A DNA stretch of 63,926 nt from an uncultured Eubacterium sp. (GCA_910579145.1 CAJTTQ010000003.1:11448-75373); one strand, 5' to 3'. Positions 41,238 to 50,714 are shown, counted from the stretch's first letter. Notes: generated by a model from the letters alone, not told the origin. A program made the numbers and translations.

Positions 41238-41656
41238 ACTGCCGGAATGCGTCTTTTACGGTAGAGGCAGTATTTGTTATCAACATAACGATCTGGGTGT
41301 TGGCAGCGGTGTGTTATGCGGCCGTTTATTCGCACGACCGGACGGCCATGTATTCGATGGCAGAACAGTTTATGGAACAATCTGTGGAAAACGGAAAGAA
41401 ATTTACCGAATCTGAGATGGAAACAGGCATGGAGCAGTATATGAACGAGCATCTTTTCTTATGCCGTGCGGACAGGATCACGGTCAAAAGAGCGCTGTTG
41501 TCTGTTCGTACAGATATTTCATTCCATGTGGAGGTGCGGGTTCCGTTTCTACAAAAGCTGCTGACAGGTGAGAAAGGGAGAAAGATTTCTGTTTCCCATG
41601 AGGTGCTGTTTGCGCCCGAGTATTTGTGGAATAGCAGGGAGATAAAGAGGGAATGA
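41213..41656 (+). CDS. TadE/TadF-like minor pilin
   Basis: This 147-residue protein has the N-terminal NASFTVEAVFVINITIWVLA, a TadE-like prepilin signal with hydrophobic helix. A helical and then beta region follows (VRTDISFHVEVRVPFLQKLL). It overlaps the preceding peptidase gene by 25 bases and the next gene's frame by 4. Confidence 0.78.
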   Translation: MHMESIWLNCRNASFTVEAVFVINITIWVLAAVCYAAVYSHDRTAMYSMAEQFMEQSVENGKKFTESEMETGMEQYMNEHLFLCRADRITVKRALLSVRTDISFHVEVRVPFLQKLLTGEKGRKISVSHEVLFAPEYLWNSREIKRE

Positions 41657-41730
41657 AAGAAAACCCTGATCAGGGTGTGTGCTTTTGGCGACAAAAAAAG
41701 AAGTGGAGAAGTGAAGGAGGGGATGATGCA

Positions 41731-43002
41731 ATGGAACAAGCGATGCAGATTGAGACGGAAATCGTGCAGGAGTTTACGGGGCGGTATTTGAAAGTGACAG
41801 CAGAGGGGAAAGCCGCGGATTTTGGTGAAAAGGTTTTGCGGTACAATAAACTCGACGGGATCCTGGGGGCACAGATCCAACAGATCGACAATGTGCCGTA
41901 TTATCTTTATGCGATCGGAGACAGCATACCGTTTACTGATTTTTTAAAAAGAGGCAGCTTTTCAGCGGAGGACATCAAATTCTTTATGCGTCGGATCATC
42001 CGTCTGATCGAACTTGCAAAGGAGTATCTGCTGGATGAAAGAGATATGATCTTAATGGGAGGCTGTATGTTTTATGACGAGTCAGAGAAGAAACTTTCAG
42101 TCGCGTATTTGGACGGCTATCAGCATGATGTGGGAAAGGGGATTTCAGGTATTCTGGAAATTTGTATGGACCATATGAACCATCAGGATAAGGAACTGGT
42201 ATTTCTCGTGTATGGACTTCACAAAATAAGCAAGGAGGCTAACTTCTGTTTGAGCCGTCTCACAGAAGTACTTGGAGGCCAAGGGCCCATGAAACAGGCA
42301 GGGGACCGCACGGTTGAGGTTCGCGGGCGGGAACAGGAGGCAGCTATGATTCGCGACAGACTGAAAGGGCCACAGGAAGCGGAAGGAAAAAAAGAAGCAT
42401 CATCAATGACAGGCCCGCCTCGTAAGAAAGTGTCTTTCCCTGGGAAGGCAGCAGGCTATTTAGCGGCAGGTATATTTATACTGGCAGCAGCTGTGTATGC
42501 AGGGCTACTAAATGGAGACAATGGAGGACTGGATATACAAAAGGCGGCAGTACTGGCAGTTTTTCTTGTTGTGATAGAATGGTATCTGATTGGGAAAGCG
42601 CGGGGGCAGGATGACGCAAAAGAGTGGAGTGATCAGACGGAAAAACTCATAGGATCTGATCTGGATCAAACGGTCGTGTTGGACGATCGACGTCCGCGAA
42701 CGGTATATTTGAATCTGATCCCAAAGGATTGGCAGCGGGAGGAGATAAAAATCAGGAAAAGCCCTTTTTTCATCGGAAAAAACAATGAAAAATCGGATGC
42801 TGTCATTCCGGCCGGAGACATCAGCCGCGTACACGCAAAGATCGTAGTAGAAGAGGACGGTGTGTTTGTGATTGACCAGGAATCGACAAATGGTACGTAT
42901 GTAAACGGGAAACAGCTTGTGCCGTGGGAGCGCCGGAAGGTATGCACAGATGATGAAATAGCATTTTCATCGGTTTTTTACCGGGTGGAAACGGAATCAT
43001 AA
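41731..43002 (+). CDS. DUF6382-FHA domain protein
   Basis: This protein of about 423 residues starts at ATG 41731 after GAAGGAGGGG (the frame is open from 41653). The N-terminal cytosolic domain (about 1-190) matches a DUF6382-like domain, with two membrane helices near 250-295. The C-terminal 100 residues are an FHA domain (FFIGKNNEKSDAVIPAGDIS RVHAK split around 355-385, then STNGTYVNGKQL). FHA domains read phosphothreonine, so it may link the pilus locus to Ser/Thr kinase signalling. Confidence 0.82.
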   Translation: MEQAMQIETEIVQEFTGRYLKVTAEGKAADFGEKVLRYNKLDGILGAQIQQIDNVPYYLYAIGDSIPFTDFLKRGSFSAEDIKFFMRRIIRLIELAKEYLLDERDMILMGGCMFYDESEKKLSVAYLDGYQHDVGKGISGILEICMDHMNHQDKELVFLVYGLHKISKEANFCLSRLTEVLGGQGPMKQAGDRTVEVRGREQEAAMIRDRLKGPQEAEGKKEASSMTGPPRKKVSFPGKAAGYLAAGIFILAAAVYAGLLNGDNGGLDIQKAAVLAVFLVVIEWYLIGKARGQDDAKEWSDQTEKLIGSDLDQTVVLDDRRPRTVYLNLIPKDWQREEIKIRKSPFFIGKNNEKSDAVIPAGDISRVHAKIVVEEDGVFVIDQESTNGTYVNGKQLVPWERRKVCTDDEIAFSSVFYRVETES

Positions 43003-44396
43003 GTCATGTGGTGGATGAACTGCTGCTGAAAGTATTCATCCTCCGCTAGAACCAGTTCCCGGCACTTTTTCTTTAGTTGATGTACCCGTTCAGATAATGC
43101 GGCAGGGCAGGAAGAAATATCAGCCAGACCGTTCAGACAGCTATTGCCCACAGAAGTGATCCGGGAGGTGTCTATACTTGAGAACAGACCAGTTCGAGCG
43201 GCCTTTTCAATATCCATATGATATCCAAATCCACCGGCTAAATACAGGCGGCTGATCTGATCGGTTGAAATACCAGCCTGTTTGCACAGCGTGTCAATCC
43301 CGGCGCCGATCGCAGCGGTCGCAAGCTGCATCTGCCGGACATCTGCCGCCGTAAAAAGAATATCTCCCGAAGAGGGCGTTTTACTTATGAGCAGTCCATC
43401 GACGGGAAATGTATCAGCTAACATGCCGGAGGATAAAAGATAACCGTGCTTGATCAGCTCGGAGAGAATGCTGATCGCGCCGCTCCCACAGATGCCGGTG
43501 GGCAGTTTATTTCCTATCGTTTTTAATTTTGGCAGGATGGGATTCCATACAAAATCGGCGACAGCGCCAGTGACTGCGGGGCAGCCGCAGGACAATCCAC
43601 CGCCTTCAAAAGCCGGACCCGCCGCGGCGCTGGCGGTCAGGATCGTATCGTCATGTAAAAGCGCGAGCTCCCCATTGGTGCCTAGGTCAGCGAGCAGGCA
43701 AGTATCTGTCCTTTTTTCAAATTCAAGAAAAAGCAGGCCGGCGGTGATGTCTCCGCCAATGAAAGCAGACAGCCAGGGAAGGATGTAGATATCTGTTCCA
43801 TGATAGGTGAAAGAAAACTCCTGATAGGGCTGTGGTGTGAAAGGACTGCCGGTCATTCCATCCAATGGCAGGCCAAGCAGTAAATGGATCATGGTTGTGT
43901 TACCCCCAATGAAGCAGGTTTGGATGGAAAGGTTATGGGAGGAATTAAAATCGCCAAATTCTTTTGATATTTTATGGCAAATTCGCTCTTTTAGTGTATA
44001 ATCGTTGTGAAACTCCACATCATATTTTATACGGCTTATGACATCTGCTCCGAACTCTCTTTGGGGGTTTTCAAACGTAATGGAATGAAAAACGGTTTTG
44101 GCAGCCGAGTGATAAAAAACCATTGCTACTGTGGTGGTGCCAAGATCGATCAGAAGGGTGTCAGGCAGTATTGATCTATCTGGAGCAGATGCGAGAGCGA
44201 TGCCAGTCAGACTTTTTTTGTCAGGAATGGATACCGTGATATCAGAGTGAGGAATGAGTCCGCAGGGAAAGTCATACTGGCGGCCGCCGCAGACGTTTGC
44301 GCCGTGGCAGTTGCAGGGAACGGAGATTCCCTGTTCTTCTGCCAGATCTAGAATTGTTTTTGTGTTTTCAGGTGCTGCGTGGATTGTTTTTTTCAT
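42978..44396 (-). CDS. RACo-like ASKHA-domain protein (DUF4445)
   Basis: This 472-residue protein starts at ATG 44396 after GAGGAC. The ASKHA ATPase motifs are LLIDLGTTTVAMVF, FIGGNTTMIHLLLG, LLADLGTNGELAL and LYLAGGFGYHMD. Proteins of this family reactivate corrinoid enzymes by reducing cobalt. The short N-terminal ferredoxin-like segment has C28, C30, C36 and C45, with R39 where the usual third Cys of C-x5-C-x2-C would be. The cluster may be altered or lost. It converges on the FHA gene, overlapping by 25 bases. Confidence 0.82.
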   Translation of the reverse strand: MKKTIHAAPENTKTILDLAEEQGISVPCNCHGANVCGGRQYDFPCGLIPHSDITVSIPDKKSLTGIALASAPDRSILPDTLLIDLGTTTVAMVFYHSAAKTVFHSITFENPQREFGADVISRIKYDVEFHNDYTLKERICHKISKEFGDFNSSHNLSIQTCFIGGNTTMIHLLLGLPLDGMTGSPFTPQPYQEFSFTYHGTDIYILPWLSAFIGGDITAGLLFLEFEKRTDTCLLADLGTNGELALLHDDTILTASAAAGPAFEGGGLSCGCPAVTGAVADFVWNPILPKLKTIGNKLPTGICGSGAISILSELIKHGYLLSSGMLADTFPVDGLLISKTPSSGDILFTAADVRQMQLATAAIGAGIDTLCKQAGISTDQISRLYLAGGFGYHMDIEKAARTGLFSSIDTSRITSVGNSCLNGLADISSCPAALSERVHQLKKKCRELVLAEDEYFQQQFIHHMTYDSVSTR

Positions 44397-44539
44397 AATA
44401 GTCCTCATTTTCAAAAATCATGTTCTAGTGATCGATATGCGGTGGACGGATACGATAATATATGCTACAATACTATCATATTTTACCAGTGCGGGCAAGT
44501 TTGTTCCAGTCGCTGGAAATAAGAGGGAAGTGTGTAGTT

Positions 44540-45166
44540 TTGGATAAGCAGGCAAAGGCGGCGATACCCGTGATCACGGTGATCTTGGCAGTATTAAATA
44601 TACTGGCATTTGCGGTTACCGAATACCACGGTTCGAGTTTGGACAGCAGCCATATGATACATATGGGGGCGATGTATGAGCCGTCAATAATAGAACACCA
44701 AGAGTATTACCGTCTGATCAGTTGTATGTTTCTTCATTTTGGCATGGAACATTTGATGAATAATATGATCTCGCTTTTGGTTCTTGGTTATTCACTGGAA
44801 CATGCCATTGGAAAAGTGTGGTTTGGTCTTATTTATCTGGGAGCTGGTTTCATTTCCAGTATCGTTTCTTTTTTGTACAACATGCAGACCGGACAGGAAA
44901 TGGTTTCCTGCGGGGCGTCGGGGGCGGTATTCGGGCTTATGGGCGCATTGATGGTGCTGCTTGTGGTATACAGGAGAAGAAATCTGCGTGGGGAGATACC
45001 GAGATTTGCTTTGTATTTAGCGCTTAGTCTTTATACGGGATTCCAGGATCCGGGTATTGATGGGGCAGCCCATGCGGGTGGGTTTATAAGTGGGATGCTG
45101 ATCTGTGTGATCATGTGCGTGATAAAAAGATTTTATAAAGATAGAAAGGGGCAGAGAGAGGAATGA
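44540..45166 (+). CDS. rhomboid-family intramembrane serine protease
   Basis: TTG 44540 is chosen as start (208 residues); upstream frame is open but has no ribosome site. Six membrane helices are predicted. The active serine is in SCGASGAVFGLMGA, the catalytic histidine in GAAHAGGFISGM, and HLMNNMISLLVLG is typical. It overlaps the next start by 4 bases (ATGA). Confidence 0.88.
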   Translation: MDKQAKAAIPVITVILAVLNILAFAVTEYHGSSLDSSHMIHMGAMYEPSIIEHQEYYRLISCMFLHFGMEHLMNNMISLLVLGYSLEHAIGKVWFGLIYLGAGFISSIVSFLYNMQTGQEMVSCGASGAVFGLMGALMVLLVVYRRRNLRGEIPRFALYLALSLYTGFQDPGIDGAAHAGGFISGMLICVIMCVIKRFYKDRKGQREE

Positions 45167-46146
45167 GAGTAAATGTTTATTATGGCGGACGAGGTTTGAT
45201 CGATGATCCTACTTTGTATACGATTGATAAAGTTACACAGGTTTTGGATGAACTTCATGTAAATGTGGAACGATATAATTTATATGAAGACAAAGGGGGG
45301 ATTTCTGTTCTCCCGAAAACGCTGCGGGAGGCAGAAGGAGTTATTCTGGCGGCGTCTGTCGAGTGGCTGGGGATCGGTGGTTATCTGCAGCAGTTTTTAG
45401 ATGCGTGCTGGCTCTATGGGGATAAGGAATCGATCCGTGACATTTATATGTTTCCTGTTGTGATGGCAACTACATATGGGGAGAGGGAGGCGCTGCACAC
45501 ACTCATCAAGGCATGGGAGATGCTGGGCGGCATTCCCTGTGAGGGTATTTGTGCCTATGTAGACAATCACGTAGAGTTTGAGACAAACGCGGCATACAAT
45601 ATGATGATCGAAAAGTGCGCGGAAAACTTTTACCGCGCCATGTCGAAAAAAACGATCGCTTTTCCGAATAGCAGCCTCCAGGTGAAAAAGACGGTTCTCC
45701 GCAGCAGCACACTTTCACTGACGCCGCAGGAAAGCGAGCAGTTGTCTGCGTATGTTTCCAACGACCACTATGTAAAGAAACAGAAAGAGGATATCGAGGA
45801 ACTTGCCAGCCTGTTTAATGGCATGCTGGGAGGTGAAGATGAGAGCGAGAAATATATTTCGCAATTGAAAGAGCATTTTGTACCGAGCGATGGCATGAAA
45901 GCAGTATTCCAAATTGAAATTGTGGATGAAAACCGAAGTCTTGTGATCCAGGTGGACGGCGAAAAACTGAATTGCTATTTTGGAAGTACGGGGATGCCAG
46001 ATGTGACAGCGAAGCTTAAAAGCGAGGTGTTTCAGCAGATTTTATCTGGTCAGAAGCCGTTCCAGAATGCGTTTATGTCGGGTGATCTTTCCGCGCAGGG
46101 AAATTTCAAGGTGCTCCGCAATTTTGATACCGTGTTTCGTTTTTAA
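45163..46146 (+). CDS. flavodoxin-like and SCP2 fusion protein
   Basis: This 327-residue protein has two domains. Residues 1-165 resemble flavodoxin/NADPH-FMN-reductase folds (AEGVILAASVEWLGIGGYLQ, PVVMATTYGEREAL). Residues about 225-327 are an SCP2 sterol-carrier-like lipid-binding domain (SLVIQVDGEKLNCYFGSTGM, QNAFMSGDLSAQGNFKVL). It is coupled to the rhomboid gene. Role unknown. Confidence 0.75.
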   Translation: MRVNVYYGGRGLIDDPTLYTIDKVTQVLDELHVNVERYNLYEDKGGISVLPKTLREAEGVILAASVEWLGIGGYLQQFLDACWLYGDKESIRDIYMFPVVMATTYGEREALHTLIKAWEMLGGIPCEGICAYVDNHVEFETNAAYNMMIEKCAENFYRAMSKKTIAFPNSSLQVKKTVLRSSTLSLTPQESEQLSAYVSNDHYVKKQKEDIEELASLFNGMLGGEDESEKYISQLKEHFVPSDGMKAVFQIEIVDENRSLVIQVDGEKLNCYFGSTGMPDVTAKLKSEVFQQILSGQKPFQNAFMSGDLSAQGNFKVLRNFDTVFRF

Positions 46147-46199
46147 ACCGTTCTAACGGCTTGAGATATAAAAAAGAAATGGAAAAGGAGAAGAAGAAA

Positions 46200-46610
46200 A
46201 TGGCAGAAGAACAGTGTGTATTTTGTAAAATCATTGCAGGGGAAATTCCATCGACCACAGTTTACGAAGACGATGACTTTAAGGCAATCCTGGATGTAAA
46301 TCCCGCAGCGAGGGGTCATGTGATCATCGTGCCGAAAAAGCATGCTGCCAATATTTATGAATTGGAAGACGAAGAGGCGGCTAAGGTGTTCCCGATCGCG
46401 AAAAAGATTGCGACTGCGATAAAGAAGACATATGGCTGTGATGGGATCAATATACTCCAGAATAACGGGGAAGCTGCCGGGCAGACGGTATTCCATCTCC
46501 ATGTCCACGTTGTGCCGAGATACTATGGCGATGATGTTAATATTATGTGGAAGTCGGGGGAGACACCGGATCCGAACGAAGTAGCAGAAGAAATTAAGAA
46601 AAATATATAA
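46200..46610 (+). CDS. HIT-family nucleotide hydrolase
   Basis: This 136-residue HINT-like protein starts at ATG 46200 after AAAAGGAG. It has CVFCKIIAGEIP and the histidine triad HLHVHVVPR. Such enzymes hydrolyse nucleoside phosphoramidates or AMP conjugates. It lies 14 bases before murG. Confidence 0.92.
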   Translation: MAEEQCVFCKIIAGEIPSTTVYEDDDFKAILDVNPAARGHVIIVPKKHAANIYELEDEEAAKVFPIAKKIATAIKKTYGCDGINILQNNGEAAGQTVFHLHVHVVPRYYGDDVNIMWKSGETPDPNEVAEEIKKNI

Positions 46611-46623
46611 TGGGGGGCTGGCA

Positions 46624-47688
46624 TTGAAAAAGATCATTCTTACAGGTGGGGGGACGGCAGGGCATGTTACGCCCAATATTGCGTTGATACCGGAACTGCA
46701 GAAAAGAGGGTATGAGATCCACTATATCGGCTCAAAGGACGGTATTGAGACAAAGCTGATGGCGGAATTTGATATTCCTTATTACGGCATTTCGTCGGGA
46801 AAGCTCCGCCGCTATTTTGATATAAAAAACTTTACAGACCCTGCCCGGATCCTGAAAGGATATGCGGAAGCGGCAAAGATCATAAAAAAGATCAAACCAG
46901 ATGTCATTTTCTCAAAGGGAGGTTTTGTGACAGTACCTGTTGTTTTGGCGGCGAAACGTAAAAAGGTGCCGTGTGTCCTTCACGAGTCAGATCTGTCACC
47001 GGGGCTAGCCAATAAGTTATGTATTCCGTCAGCCAAAGCGATCTGCGCCAATTTTCCGGAGACTCTTTCCCATCTGCCGAAGGAAAAGGCGCATCTAACC
47101 GGTTCGCCGATCCGAAAGGAACTCTTTTCAGGGAATCGGCTGAAAGGATTGGATTTTTGCGGATTTGACACGGGAAAACCAGTGATATTGGTCATAGGCG
47201 GAAGTCTGGGGTCTGTCCGCGTCAATGAGGCGGTAAGGGATATCCTCCCCCAGCTGCTCGAGCAGTACCAGGTTATTCATTTGTGCGGGAAGGATAAACT
47301 GGATGAAAGCCTGAATGATACGGCTGGTTACGTTCAGTTTGAGTATATCCAGAAGGAATTGTGCGATCTTTTGGACGCGGCGGACATCGTGATCTCCAGG
47401 GCCGGCGCAAATGCAATTTGTGAGCTGCTGGCGCTCCATAAACCGAATATACTGATCCCGCTCTCCCTGGAGGCAAGCAGGGGAGATCAGATTCTGAATG
47501 CGGAATCGTTTGAAAAACAGGGATTTAGTTATGTGATTCGAGAGGAGGATCTTACGAGTGAGCGTCTTCTCAACGCAGTAAAAGAAGTATATGATCATAG
47601 AAATGAGTATGTCAGCACGATGCAGGCCAGTGACCAGCATAACGCGGTCAGTAAAGTGGCAGACATAATTGATGAAATCGTGTCATAA
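46624..47688 (+). CDS. murG: UDP-GlcNAc:lipid I N-acetylglucosaminyltransferase
   Basis: This 354-residue MurG makes lipid II from lipid I on the inner membrane face. Family features are LTGGGTAGHVTPNIAL at the N-terminus (loop for lipid I), GGFVTVPVVLAA, GGSLGSVRVNE and the UDP-GlcNAc site ISRAGANAICELLAL. TTG start after GGGGGCTGGCA. It is outside the usual dcw cluster. Confidence 0.95.
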   Translation: MKKIILTGGGTAGHVTPNIALIPELQKRGYEIHYIGSKDGIETKLMAEFDIPYYGISSGKLRRYFDIKNFTDPARILKGYAEAAKIIKKIKPDVIFSKGGFVTVPVVLAAKRKKVPCVLHESDLSPGLANKLCIPSAKAICANFPETLSHLPKEKAHLTGSPIRKELFSGNRLKGLDFCGFDTGKPVILVIGGSLGSVRVNEAVRDILPQLLEQYQVIHLCGKDKLDESLNDTAGYVQFEYIQKELCDLLDAADIVISRAGANAICELLALHKPNILIPLSLEASRGDQILNAESFEKQGFSYVIREEDLTSERLLNAVKEVYDHRNEYVSTMQASDQHNAVSKVADIIDEIVS

Positions 47689-47790
47689 AAAGAAAATAAA
47701 TGTAGGATAATCGGTAAAATTGTCATTTTTTGTCGTACGAAAATGTCACATTCTGCTTTACCTGTCTATACAGCATGTCCCGATATTTGT

Positions 47791-47796
47791 TATACT
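47791..47796 (+). promoter_or_regulatory. extended -10 promoter
   Basis: TGTTATACT upstream of 47868: an extended -10 element (TGn plus TATACT). No clear -35 box. Confidence 0.45.
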
Positions 47797-47867
47797 GAAT
47801 GTAAACAAGAAAGATTCAGTGGTATACGCCGTGCATCTGCACCGTGTGTAAAAAATGGAGGGATTGT

Positions 47868-48539
47868 ATGATTGATTCGTTATATGTGATACTGGGACTC
47901 GGGGCATTTTGCGCGGTGATCAAGCTGGCAGTGAGCAGGATGTACCGGAAACTGATCCGGGAAGCAGGCCAGATGGGAAAATCGGATCATCCGCTTATGA
48001 AAATGCTGATGAAAAAGTTTGAGGCTTGCTATCAGTTAAAGATGGGTGTGGAAAATGTGGAGATTTTTGTGGACAAGTACCTGAACTCTTATAAAAGCGC
48101 GGGCATTCATCTGTATACATGGGAGATCATGGGGGATGCCACGTTTGGCGTTACGCTGCTTACGAGTGTTATTGCGAACTTGTACATAGCAGTGACTGCG
48201 GATGACCGAAGTGCGGCAGTGTCATCACTGTTAGCGGGGATTACTGTCTGCGGTCTGATACTGCTGGAAGATATGCTTTTAAATATTCGATTAAAACGGC
48301 GGCTTCTCATGGTGGAGATCTTGGATTACCTGGAGAATGTTTACAAGCCGCGGCTGGAAAACAGGGTATTTAAGAGGGAAGAGATGGAGGAATACCATCG
48401 GGAATATTTTGATGAAGAGAGGGCGCAGCTGGACGAGCTGCTGTCCATGAAGCAGGCGGAGGAGCCGGCGATGAAGATCCAGTTTACGAAGGAGGAAGAG
48501 GCGATCATTGAAGAGGTGCTAAAGGAGTATATTGTATAG
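47868..48539 (+). CDS. membrane protein, unknown family
   Basis: This 223-residue protein starts at ATG 47868 after GGAGGGATTGT. It has a membrane helix at 3-22, another pair at about 85-130, and a charged helical C-terminal third (EEMEEYHREYFDEERAQLDE, KEEEAIIEEVLKEYI). No function recognised. It is a single gene between murG and pgi. Confidence 0.65.
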   Translation: MIDSLYVILGLGAFCAVIKLAVSRMYRKLIREAGQMGKSDHPLMKMLMKKFEACYQLKMGVENVEIFVDKYLNSYKSAGIHLYTWEIMGDATFGVTLLTSVIANLYIAVTADDRSAAVSSLLAGITVCGLILLEDMLLNIRLKRRLLMVEILDYLENVYKPRLENRVFKREEMEEYHREYFDEERAQLDELLSMKQAEEPAMKIQFTKEEEAIIEEVLKEYIV

Positions 48540-48558
48540 ATTTTGTGCCCGTAGCATC

Positions 48559-48587
48559 TTGAGTTTTCGCGGGCTGTTTGGTATAAT
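48559..48587 (+). promoter_or_regulatory. pgi promoter
   Basis: TTGAGT (48559-48564), 17-bp spacer, TATAAT (48582-48587). Confidence 0.75.
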
Positions 48588-48625
48588 ATAACAAATGGCA
48601 TTGAAAAAAAGTGAAAGGAAAGGAA

Positions 48626-49981
48626 ATGGCTATGAGTAAGCACGTAACATTTGATTATTCACTGGCAAAAAAGTTTGTCGGTGACGATGAGATCAAGGTG
48701 ATGGAAGGTATTGTAGAAACGGCGAAAAATACGCTGGTGGGAAAAAATGGTGCGGGAAATGACTTTTTAGGGTGGATCGATCTTCCGGTTGACTATGATA
48801 AAGAAGAGTTTGCAAGGATCAAGAAGGCGGCACAAAAGATCCAGTCAGATTCTGACGTGTTAGTGGTGATCGGGATCGGAGGATCGTATTTGGGCGCAAG
48901 GGCAGCGATCGAGTTTCTCCGACACGGATTTTATAATAGTGTGGACAAGTCAGTGCGGAAGACGCCGGAGATTTATTATGCCGGAAACAGCATAAGCGGT
49001 ACGTATTTGTCCCAATTGATCCAGACGATCGGAGATCGGGACTTTTCGGTAAATATTATAAGCAAGTCCGGTACGACAACGGAGCCGGCTATCGCGTTCC
49101 GTGTATTTAAGGAAATGTTGGAAAACAAGTATGGCAAAGAAGAGGCTGCGAAGAGGATCTATGCTACGACTGACAAGGAAAAGGGAGCATTGAAAAACCT
49201 TGCCACGGAAGAAGGATATGAATCATTTGTTGTTCCGGATGATGTGGGTGGAAGATTTTCTGTGCTTACGGCAGTAGGACTTTTGCCGATCGCGGTCAGC
49301 GGGGCAGATTTAGACCAGCTCATGGAAGGCGCGCAGAGCATGAGAAAGCTTTGTCTGGAGACGCCTGTTTTGCAAAATGATTCCGTGATGTATGCAGCGG
49401 TTCGTAATGCGCTGCACCGAAAAGGGAAGATGGTTGAGGTGCTCGCCAATTATGAGCCATTCTTCCACTATGTAGGTGAGTGGTGGAAGCAGCTTTACGG
49501 AGAGAGTGAGGGAAAGGATCAGAAGGGAATCTTTCCTGCCAGTGTAGACCTTACGACCGATCTTCATTCGATGGGACAGTTTATTCAGGACGGCTCCCGC
49601 ATTATGTATGAAACGGTGATGGAGCTTGAGAAACCCTCACTTGATATAACGATCAAGGAAGAGGCAGTGGATTTAGACGGCTTGAATTATCTTGCCGGAA
49701 AGACGCTTGATTTTGTAAATAAGAATGCGATGAAGGGCACGCAGCTTGCCCACACGGACGGTAATGTTCCAAACCTCGTGATCCGCGTTCCAGAGCAGAA
49801 TGAATTCTATCTTGGAGAGCTGTTCTATTTCTTTGAGTTTGCCTGCGGAGTCAGCGGGTATATCCTCGGAGTAAATCCTTTTAACCAGCCGGGCGTTGAG
49901 AGTTATAAGAAAAATATGTTTGCGCTCCTTGGAAAACCGGGTTATGAGCAACAGCGGGAAGAATTGATGAAGCGTCTTTGA
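48626..49981 (+). CDS. pgi: glucose-6-phosphate isomerase
   Basis: This protein of about 451 residues interconverts glucose-6-P and fructose-6-P. Motifs seen are VVIGIGGSYLGARAAIEFL, IISKSGTTTEPAIAFRVF, GGRFSVLTAVGLLPIAVSG and the C-terminal NPFNQPGVESYKKNMF. ATG 48626 or 48632 both fit the AAAGGAAAGG site. A strong terminator follows. Confidence 0.96.
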   Translation: MAMSKHVTFDYSLAKKFVGDDEIKVMEGIVETAKNTLVGKNGAGNDFLGWIDLPVDYDKEEFARIKKAAQKIQSDSDVLVVIGIGGSYLGARAAIEFLRHGFYNSVDKSVRKTPEIYYAGNSISGTYLSQLIQTIGDRDFSVNIISKSGTTTEPAIAFRVFKEMLENKYGKEEAAKRIYATTDKEKGALKNLATEEGYESFVVPDDVGGRFSVLTAVGLLPIAVSGADLDQLMEGAQSMRKLCLETPVLQNDSVMYAAVRNALHRKGKMVEVLANYEPFFHYVGEWWKQLYGESEGKDQKGIFPASVDLTTDLHSMGQFIQDGSRIMYETVMELEKPSLDITIKEEAVDLDGLNYLAGKTLDFVNKNAMKGTQLAHTDGNVPNLVIRVPEQNEFYLGELFYFFEFACGVSGYILGVNPFNQPGVESYKKNMFALLGKPGYEQQREELMKRL

Positions 49982-50000
49982 TCAGTAAAAGAAGGAAAAA

Positions 50001-50040
50001 GAAAAACTGCGGGAGCGCATGAGCACTTCCGCAGTTTTTC
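50001..50040. terminator. bidirectional terminator pgi / ferredoxin
   Basis: 12-bp stem (50001-50012 with 50029-50040) with A and T runs on the two sides. Confidence 0.85.
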
Positions 50041-50067
50041 AACTTACAGGGAAAATTCACTCCCACA

Positions 50068-50235
50068 TTAGTTTTCAATTGCACCTGTAGGGCATGTAGA
50101 AGCACATGCGCCACAGTCTAAACAAGCATCTGCATCAATCTCAAAGTGTGCATCTCCTTCAGAGATAGCGCCAGCTGGGCAATCAGAAGCACATGAACCA
50201 CAACTGATGCAAGCATCTGTAATCTTGTATGCCAT
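50068..50235 (-). CDS. 2[4Fe-4S] ferredoxin
   Basis: This 55-residue clostridial-type ferredoxin has two cluster motifs, CISCGSCASDCP and CLDCGACASTCP. It is a low-potential electron carrier in fermentative metabolism. Minus strand, with AGGAGGATACG before the start. Complete and normal. Confidence 0.96.
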   Translation of the reverse strand: MAYKITDACISCGSCASDCPAGAISEGDAHFEIDADACLDCGACASTCPTGAIEN

Positions 50236-50384
50236 GATCGTATCCTCCTTTTTCTCTTAGATACATCCATTTTAATACAAACTATGAAAAAATACAAGTA
50301 TATTCAAGAAAATAATTGCACATAATCGGATTGAATGGACAAAATGTGCGGTCATTCTGCCGTAAACAGGAGCAAAATTGTGGC

Positions 50385-50413
50385 TTGACATTTTGGGAAA
50401 CAGTGAATATAAT
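50385..50413 (+). promoter_or_regulatory. consensus promoter
   Basis: TTGACA (50385-50390), 17-bp spacer, TATAAT (50408-50413), upstream of the DUF1858 gene. Confidence 0.85.
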
Positions 50414-50438
50414 CGAATAGAAAGGAGGGTATGGAATG

Positions 50439-50645
50439 ATGGAAGTTACGAAGGACATGCTCATAGGTGAAATACTTGCCAAAGATCAGACGGTTGCGGC
50501 CATTTTGATGGCATCAGGCATGCACTGTGTCGGATGTCCCGCATCTCAGGCAGAGAGTCTTGAAGAGGCGGCGATGGTCCACGGTATGGATTGTGATGAA
50601 TTGGTATCTAAAATAAACGAATATCTAGCTGCAAAAGCATCGTGA
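50439..50645 (+). CDS. DUF1858 protein (ScdA N-terminal-like)
   Basis: This protein of about 68 residues matches DUF1858: VTKDMLIGEILAKDQTVAAI, then GMHCVGCPASQAESLEEAAM with the CVGCP motif. The domain is linked to iron-sulphur cluster repair and hydrid cluster proteins. Own promoter, own terminator. Confidence 0.88.
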   Translation: MEVTKDMLIGEILAKDQTVAAILMASGMHCVGCPASQAESLEEAAMVHGMDCDELVSKINEYLAAKAS

Positions 50646-50661
50646 GTTTTTGACGCTTCAA

Positions 50662-50714
50662 AACGGGGTACAAAAATATCTGGCCGGAGAAGACCAGAAT
50701 TTTTGTACCCCGTT
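50662..50714. terminator. bidirectional terminator
   Basis: 16-bp perfect stem (50662-50677 with 50699-50714) between the DUF1858 gene and mecA, which ends on the opposite strand. Confidence 0.88.
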
